The position numbers and the translations under genes are program-made. Shown in pieces: positions 58,822-64,000 of a DNA stretch of 64,000 bases. The notes beneath the pieces are model-generated. The model did no database searches. It was given only the letters and a program-made list of their open reading frames with translations, and was not told the origin of the DNA. The first letter of the stretch is position 1, and every line of letters starts with the position of its first letter. The stretch spans positions 12,612,047-12,676,046 of the forward strand of contig NC_054545.1 of assembly GCF_017654505.1 (NCBI RefSeq), read 5' to 3'. Source of the DNA: Polyodon spathula. Lineage: Eukaryota > Chordata > Actinopteri > Acipenseriformes > Polyodontidae.

Positions 58822-61800
58822 GAATGGTGGCAGAATTATTGGGTTTCAACATGAATTAACTGTATAAAGTCTCTAAAGTCTATGAGTACAGATGAAGGCA
58901 ATGTCTAAAATATTTGTCAATTCAGCTTAGGTTCTTAAAAAAAAATAAAACCATACCTGAAAGGATGGGAACATGTTCTTTACATTGAAGTAGAACCCGA
59001 AGTAGATCATGTTGAAAACACCATGACGACCCAGGGTAGAGGTCAGTCCCTTGTTGAGGCCTTGCAGGCCGAACCCGTTGGTGCTGATTATGTGCCGTGC
59101 CTGGCCAAACGTTGAGGGTTGCTGAAGAACACAGCATGAAAAATAAAAACTAAAAAAACAAAACTAAAAACTGTACCATCACAGGGACACTAATACAGTT
59201 GTCTCTCTAAGGCACAGTGCTTTCACCATTATTTACAATTCAGTTCAGAGTTTTATTATTAACCTAACCACAATAACAAAATAAAGCCGACTTTTTCTTT
59301 TACTGTAGAAATTCAGGGCATCAACAAGTGAAGCTTTCCCTTTCCCAATCTGTTAATTTTAACCCAACAGCCAAAGGTTAGAGTAGAGTGGTCTAGTAGT
59401 TGAAGCAGACTAGCTGCGGGGGACTAGAAGAAGAAAAGAAGGCTCTGTGGTTAGAGAAGGTAGGTCCATGGTGCAGGGCCAAGGATGCAGAGGGAAGGCG
59501 GTGTGTAGTTTTGTGTCTGAATCTGGGGATAGGTAGCCAGAACTTCCCAAATCCACTCCCATTCTGCAATGCTACATGGCCCCGTGTATAATGACTCTCG
59601 AGGGTGATTGGGCATTATTTCAAAACAGAATTTGGGGATTTATATAGTTTAATGTAAATATCTCTTTAAATACTGTTACTAAATTTTCACTCATATTTCA
59701 GTATAAAATTTAACCTGATTATGAACAAAAAAAACTTTGACAGTATTTGAAATGCACCCTGTTGATGTTTTAACATTATAACAGCATTAAGCAATAAACA
59801 CTCTGGGTAATACCTTCACGAACAACATAAGCACAGCTGTCACAGAGGGATTAATGAGCAGCCCTAGGCAATATCTGAGTCATTGGTTGAACTTTAGTGA
59901 CGTACAAATGGTACAATAAATATAACAGTGAAGGGCTGTAGAGACTAAAATGTATTGGTACTGGGTGAAATGTTTTACCTCTGCAAATGCATTCCGATTT
60001 GCTTGTAGACTGACTTTGACAACTTCAAAGGGATTGACGACCACTGCTTCCGTCAGGCCTGCTCCTAATCCGGCGACTGAAAGTGCCTAAAAATATAAGA
60101 GTTGACAAAAAGTCCAACCACATTTTTTACAAAATAGATCACCTTTTGAGTGACCATGAAGTCAATCCTTCAGCCAGCTGTTAAAATCAATTTTCTGACA
60201 TCTAAATTAGCAATATTATTGCCCCCCCCCCCCCCCCCCCCCCCCCGCCCCCCTTATTCATTTTATCCTTGAAATTCTTAAGTTAAAGACAATGCTACTA
60301 CTTCCTGGCACTTAATCACTCCATGTGTTGTCGTTCAAACTCACTCCAGTGGCCATGCTGCAATCAGATGTGATCTGCAGCAACTGTACCAGGATGCAGA
60401 AGTTCATCTAATGTATTGTACAGTATTTGAAAGATTTCCATATGCTGAATTAAGAGTACAACCAAAAGATTCAGAGCACAATAAAAGGGGGACCAACAAT
60501 AATGTTGATAAAGCTATTAAGAGGTTATAAAACTGTTTGTAAAAGTTAGGTAAACTCTCCTTTAAGCATTTTATGAGGGCCTTCAAACAACTGCAGTGCA
60601 GCTACAAATTAAAATGCTATTGCATCCCTTTGTTGTCAAACTGGCAAAGGAGAGCAAAGCCACCTCATTCCTAATATGTTGCCACTGGCATATTCTGAGG
60701 AGGATAGTCCTTGTATTGCTGAACCAGGTTGTGTAGTCATCATCCCAGGTTATCTTGGGCTTTGTAAAGACACACCTTTAATGCAATTTACCAAGAAGAC
60801 TTACCAATAGATATTGCAACACAAGAGATTAATTCCCATGATTGCAGCTGATTCTGTAGCCAAACTGACATGATGTTTCCCAGAGCACCCATTTTTTAAG
60901 ATGATCTAAAATCTGTCCTTTATTCTTAACTATAACCCTGTAGGCAGAGCTTGGAGCTTACATTTTCCCATTCTCAAAAATCCTTCATCCCTCAAAGTCT
61001 GTGCCTTTTTGAAAAGCTTTATGGTGCAAAATATTTAAGGAAGTTTGGTCCCAGAGATGTTGGGAATACACCACATTAGACCATGCTCTCACTGGAGATT
61101 ATTATGTATAACACACTGGATACAAAAAAACAAACCAAAACAATTAAATGTAAGTAAAGGATACTGTGATGGGGCAAGTGTACTTGTTTCAGATAAACTG
61201 TAGCACTTTCATTTAGACTGTTTTTTGTGCTGACTTATCCCTGTCATTATAAATCACGGAAATCTAATTTTGTAAAAGCCCTTAATAATGATAATTATTG
61301 CTCAATAATGTTTGTAAAAAAAAAAAAAAAAAAAAACCCAACCCCCCCCCCCCCCCCCCCCCAAAAAAAACATTGTGAATCTTTCCTCATTATTAGAAAA
61401 TGTGATTAAAATCTTGCACAGAATATACTGAAGAATTTCATCTACTTAAGAGTGACTAATAATTGCATGATACATGACATTAACTCATGACTCATAGTAT
61501 TATACAATGGTATATAATATGTCAAAGTGATAGCTAGTAATGTTTTTACAAGATATTAAGACAAGAATAGCACAGTGATTTATCAATGTCACCAACACCA
61601 AAAGCCTGAGATGGAATTACTGCCAGATATATACAGTACTTTATTTGTTGCAGTAACATGCAAACAACTTGATAAAATTCACCAGCTTTTCCGAGTTCTG
61701 ACACTCCTATTGCTGTGGTATATCGCTCAAAGTTTCTCATTGTTGCATCTTTAAATTGAAATTTAGACGTAATTTTGATCTGCTGGTTTTACTGGTTGAT

Positions 61801-62382
61801 TATGAAGTAAAATTTTACATCACCCTACAGAATGAACTTCATAAAGTCGAATGAAACCTGTTGAATAATGTTACAGTAACATATTGAATTACACATCTCT
61901 TTGTTGTTTTCCACATACTTAATGAAAAACTGACAAATTTAAAAAATGTGACATTTCGAAATCTAACATGAAATACTGTACTACTAGTATGGCTTCCAGT
62001 AGACTCTTGCGATACCATTTTGTATTTGTGTTTTTTTTTAAATTATGTCTCAATCCTAAAATTCTAGGTGATGCAAAACTACTTCAAGTACATCAAAAAC
62101 AATAACAAACAAAAAAACTTAATTCACAAACTAATACATATATAAAATAAAGGTTTCTGAACATATTGTCAGAATGTATTATTTATAACCTTTATTTTTG
62201 AAAATCACAGTTTAATCTGCTATCCAGTTACTATCCTCATAAAGCAGCTACTGAGCCCAGCAGCTTCTGGTGTTGTTTGTATAGAAAAGAAAGGATTGGC
62301 ATCAATGGTGTTTGTTACTTACCAAGCCAGGATGTAATGAGGTGAAACCCAATATCTTCTTATATTGTTCAAAGGTGAAGAA
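50651..62382 (-). CDS. slc25a21: SLC25A21 (mitochondrial 2-oxodicarboxylate carrier), last 6 coding exons; 5' part outside
   Basis: Six minus-strand exons, 62382-62323, 60086-59979, 59121-58957, 54221-54040, 51402-51350 and 50712-50651, join in frame to 209 aa plus TGA. They match human residues 91-299 with no length change. The protein exchanges 2-oxoadipate and related C5-C7 oxodicarboxylates for 2-oxoglutarate across the mitochondrial inner membrane, in lysine and tryptophan breakdown. Two of the three Solcar signatures are visible: PFEVVKVSLQANR (repeat 2) and PFDVAKSRIQG (repeat 3), each PX[DE]XX[KR]. Repeat 1 (about 90 residues) and the start codon must lie right of 64000. All junctions have GT/AG ends. 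The gene is convergent with PAX9, the conserved vertebrate arrangement. Confidence 0.96.
51350..51402 (-). CDS. slc25a21: SLC25A21 penultimate exon
   Basis: 53 bases between acceptor TTTTTCACAG and donor CCAG-GTAATA. Codes YLALYKGLVPKIMRLGP, the end of Solcar repeat 3. Confidence 0.95.
52380..52920. promoter_or_regulatory. Candidate regulatory element in SLC25A21 intron
   Basis: About 540 bases of repeat-poor sequence in the intron 51403-54039, dense in homeodomain cores (GCAGTAATTACTGG, GCAATTAATGG, ACATTAATTGTAAT, GTGAACAATTAATATTC). PAX9 regulatory elements are known to lie in SLC25A21 introns in mammals. Enhancer role inferred only. Confidence 0.35.
54040..54221 (-). CDS. slc25a21: SLC25A21 exon with Solcar repeat 3
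   Basis: 182 bases starting DPTLEFLRKFGIGL, including the carrier signature NIPFDVAKSRIQGPQPVPGE and ending YREEG across the splice. Donor is AAGG-GTAATG. The ORF on the opposite strand (53835-54176) is its shadow. Confidence 0.96.
55390..55760. repeat. Possible old LTR-like repeat
   Basis: Composition change with a TTTAAAAGG promoter-like motif and a G-run (55587-55602), somewhat similar in layout to the putative LTR at 13003. No clear termini; weak call. Confidence 0.2.
56440..56810. promoter_or_regulatory. Candidate conserved noncoding element in SLC25A21 intron
   Basis: A repeat-free stretch of about 370 bases with balanced composition, a CCAAT-type CTGATTGGCC, GGATTTATAAAC (HOX/CDX type), and ATTAACTAATTGGCC. 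ORFs run open on both strands, including 107 codons at 56473-56796, but without domains. Such quiet, complex sequence in this microsatellite-rich locus suggests constraint. Confidence 0.35.
58957..59121 (-). CDS. slc25a21: SLC25A21 exon (end of repeat 2)
   Basis: 165 bases, phase 0. Acceptor GTTCTTCAG, then QPSTFGQARHIIS, GLQGLNKGLTSTLGRHGVF and NMIYFGFYFNVKNM. Ends TTTCAG-GTATGG. Confidence 0.96.
59979..60086 (-). CDS. slc25a21: SLC25A21 exon with Solcar repeat 2 signature
   Basis: 108 bases, phase 0, coding ALSVAGLGAGLTEAVVV, then NPFEVVKVSLQANRNAFAE. Acceptor ATTTTTAG, donor GCAGAG-GTAAAA. Position 30 of human's VKVGLQ segment is Ser here (VKVSLQ). Confidence 0.96.
60222..60253. repeat. 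Poly(C) tract, 32 bases with one G
   Basis: 25 C, G, then 6 C on the plus strand. Confidence 0.95.
61318..61362. repeat. Poly(A)/poly(C) compound tract
   Basis: About 20 A, a short CCCAA link and 20 C. Confidence 0.95.
62323..62382 (-). CDS. slc25a21: SLC25A21 exon (end of repeat 1)
   Basis: 60 bases, phase 0: FFTFEQYKKILGFTSLHPGL. Acceptor CTTCTAG, donor GTAAGT. It is the most 5' exon inside the window; no earlier exon is seen up to 64000. Confidence 0.95.
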
Positions 62383-62754
62383 CTAGAAGAGGAAGCCAGA
62401 ATGAATTAGTTGTCAGTTGTAGGAAGTGTATTCCATATCCCAAGTTAGCTTACACACCTTCAGCAAACAGGTCTCCCAGATCCCTTGTCTAATTGAGTGA
62501 GAATCACTAATGCAAACCGTGTGCTTTACTTCTAGTTTAAAATACGAACGTTGGTGAAGATGATAGATACATAATATTGTCCAAGAAAAAAAAAGCCATC
62601 CAATCAGAACACTTACATCTCTCTGCAATTTTGTTAATTTGAAGGTCATTTTCTTACTTTGCATCCATATTTGAATGTGCGTGCCATCTTTAAACAACTC
62701 CAGTCTTCAGTATGTTGTTTAGCATGATCAGATGTGATAAATATAAAAAGTAGT

Positions 62755-62813
62755 GATGGCACCAATATTGATATTTTGATATATCGATAATAATTTCCAT
62801 ATCGTGATATTGT
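62755..62813. repeat. AT-palindromic interspersed repeat fragment
   Basis: ATATTGATATTTTGATATATCGATA followed by CATATCGTGATATT resembles a common fish repeat with alternating ATCGATA units (family from memory). It directly borders the DIRS-type element. Confidence 0.3.
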
Positions 62814-64000
62814 TAGGTTACTTACTGTAACCCTGGTTCCCTGAAAAAGAAATGTCAACCATTTCGAGTTGGGAAAGGACACTTGTGTCACATGACTTCA
62901 GCACATATTTAAAAAGCTGCCTAATAGGCCAGGTGTGACCACGTGTCTGTTGCATTCTGGAAGAAGACGCTACATCACACAGCAACCGTCGCCATTTGAT
63001 TCCGTATGGCAATGAAGGCGAGCTAGCGACCTCGCAAATTTAATGGTCGACATTTCTCTTTCATGGAACCAGGGTTACGGTAAGTAACCTAATGCTCCCT
63101 TTCACTCTCAAAATATAAACTGTTACGAGTTTGGAAATGTATACCCAAGCTGTCACAGTGAGCCAAAGCAGCCACAAGCCTTGCCCTGGCGTGAGCCTAA
63201 CTGGAAAGCTGCTGCGCAAGAGGGCAACCCGCCTCAAGGACTCTGGACTCAACAGAAGGTGTTGCTGAAGTTTCCACATTCAGTCGGTAAAACCTTATAA
63301 GCTTGTGTGGTGTGATCCATGCCACAGCGTTACACATGCCCCATGAAAAACTGCTGAAGACGTCACAGTCCCTCTAGTGGAGTGAGCTGTAACATCACTT
63401 GGAGAGGGTAGGTTAGGCAGTTCATAAGCCAGTCAGATTGTATCCACTATCCAATGAGACAATCGCTGTTTGGAAAGTGCCTGACCTTGAGTATGCGACC
63501 CATAACACACAAATAACTGGATTGTCTGTCGCCATGATTGAGGTCTATTAATGTAACACCACAGCGCCCTGACAGGGCATACAGTATTAAGTCTCTGATC
63601 TGCTTTCGAAGAGAAGGGGGGCGAGTGGAATGCCTCTAATTCCACTGACTGGTTCAAGTGAAAATACGAAACAACCTTAGGCAGAAAAGCCGGGTTAGTG
63701 CGGAAAGTAACATTATCACCGCTGCTGGCAAAGCGCAAACAGTAACCTTCTATGGAAGGCCTGTAACTCACTGGCATATTTGGCTGATGTGACAGCCAGG
63801 AGAAAGGCTGTCTTAAAGGACAAGTAATTAAGGTCCACTGAATGCAGAGGATCGAAGGGAGCCTTCGTAAGAGCATCTGTTGACATGGGGGTTCTACCAG
63901 GTCAATTGCGAGCTTTGTACACAAAGCGTTCAATTCTTGCATGAGGAAAGATGCCTGTGCGGGGTCGGACACCAAAGTGTTCATGAGCCCCTGGAAGGGA
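62814..64000 (-). mobile_element. DIRS1-type (tyrosine recombinase) retrotransposon, degraded, runs off the window
   Basis: The minus strand from 64000 to about 63230 encodes DIRS1-family protein. An RT N-terminal piece SDPAQASFLMQELNALC (about 63966-63916) is followed almost at once by the tyrosine recombinase: APFDPL, KTAFLLAVTSAK (shifted frame), TNPAFLPKVVSYFHLNQ, LNTVCPVRAL, LSKQRLSHWIV, then after a TGA the catalytic HSTRG, then in another frame WITPHKLIRFYRLNV with the nucleophile Tyr, ending at TAG. The recombinase Arg normally in AKR is replaced (AKY). RT/RNase H is deleted. At the left end, near-identical 45-50-base inverted repeats (62815-62862 and 63045-63093) enclose about 180 bases. 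Located in an SLC25A21 intron, same orientation as the gene; inactive. Confidence 0.85.
62815..63093. repeat. Inverted-repeat pair at the DIRS 3' end
   Basis: The left arm TTAGGTTACTTACTGTAACC continues through CTGGTTCCCTGAAAAAG and AAATGTCAACCA. The right arm is its reverse complement with few mismatches (TACCGTAACC, CCATGAAAGAG, GTCGACCA). The arms can fold into a long hairpin and fit the inverted terminal plus internal complementary repeats of DIRS elements. Confidence 0.8.

Larger units (their letters stand above)
54222..58956 (-). other. SLC25A21 intron with candidate regulatory DNA
   Basis: 4735 bases. Mostly unique sequence, with a possible LTR-like segment (55390-55760), a repeat-poor candidate element (56440-56810), an A-rich run near 56058 and a (TTA)n at 58789-58820. 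Confidence 0.6.
60087..62322 (-). other. SLC25A21 intron
   Basis: 2236 bases. Contains poly(C) at 60222-60253 (one G interruption), an A-run plus C-run at 61318-61362, and a repeat-poor 60590-61080 stretch of unknown role. No gene. Confidence 0.6.

Noticed and set aside
58499..58852. 117-codon minus-strand ORF
   Set aside because: Begins in an Asn run from (TTA)n; no domain; intronic.
59379..59600. Possible tRNA-derived SINE (GAGTGGTCTAGTAGTT)
   Set aside because: Only a weak A-box-like match; no B box, no tail, no duplication.

Overview
This is vertebrate nuclear DNA, most probably from a ray-finned fish. It is AT-rich, has spliced genes with consensus GT/AG junctions, and is crowded with (TA)n, (TAA)n, GATA and poly(G)/poly(C) microsatellites. 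It also carries fish-typical mobile elements: a Penelope-like element, a DIRS1-type tyrosine-recombinase retrotransposon and a Harbinger/HARBI1-type transposon. I cannot name the species from the sequence.

The window covers the conserved developmental block NKX2-8 - PAX9 - SLC25A21. NKX2-8 is on the minus strand (two coding exons, 2345-3480, complete, 225 aa). PAX9 is on the plus strand (four coding exons, 31075-41067, complete, 343 aa). SLC25A21 is on the minus strand and convergent to PAX9. Its last six coding exons (50651-62382, 209 aa plus stop) are present; the 5' exons lie beyond the right edge.

Layout. 1-2344: sequence downstream of NKX2-8. 2345-3660: NKX2-8 and a TATA-containing promoter. 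3.7-30.7 kb: a 27-kb intergenic regulatory desert with a perfect GLI site about 1.5 kb upstream of NKX2-8, a Penelope remnant, a small MITE, a possible solo LTR, a divergent pair of CTCF-like motifs, a frameshifted HARBI1 pseudogene split by a second transposon, and a likely conserved noncoding element near 21 kb. 30.7-41.1 kb: PAX9. 41.1-50.6 kb: the convergent intergenic region. 50.6-64 kb: SLC25A21, with candidate regulatory stretches in its introns and a rearranged DIRS1 copy in the intron at the right edge.

Function. NKX2-8 and PAX9 are developmental transcription factors (ventral neural and foregut; sclerotome, pharyngeal pouch and tooth). SLC25A21 is an unrelated mitochondrial carrier, and its linkage to PAX9 is usually explained by PAX9 regulatory DNA lying in its introns. 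I found no new multi-gene system. The more notable signals are regulatory (GLI site, CTCF-like pair), the nested and rearranged mobile elements, and the very long homopolymer G/C tracts (106 C and 74 G).
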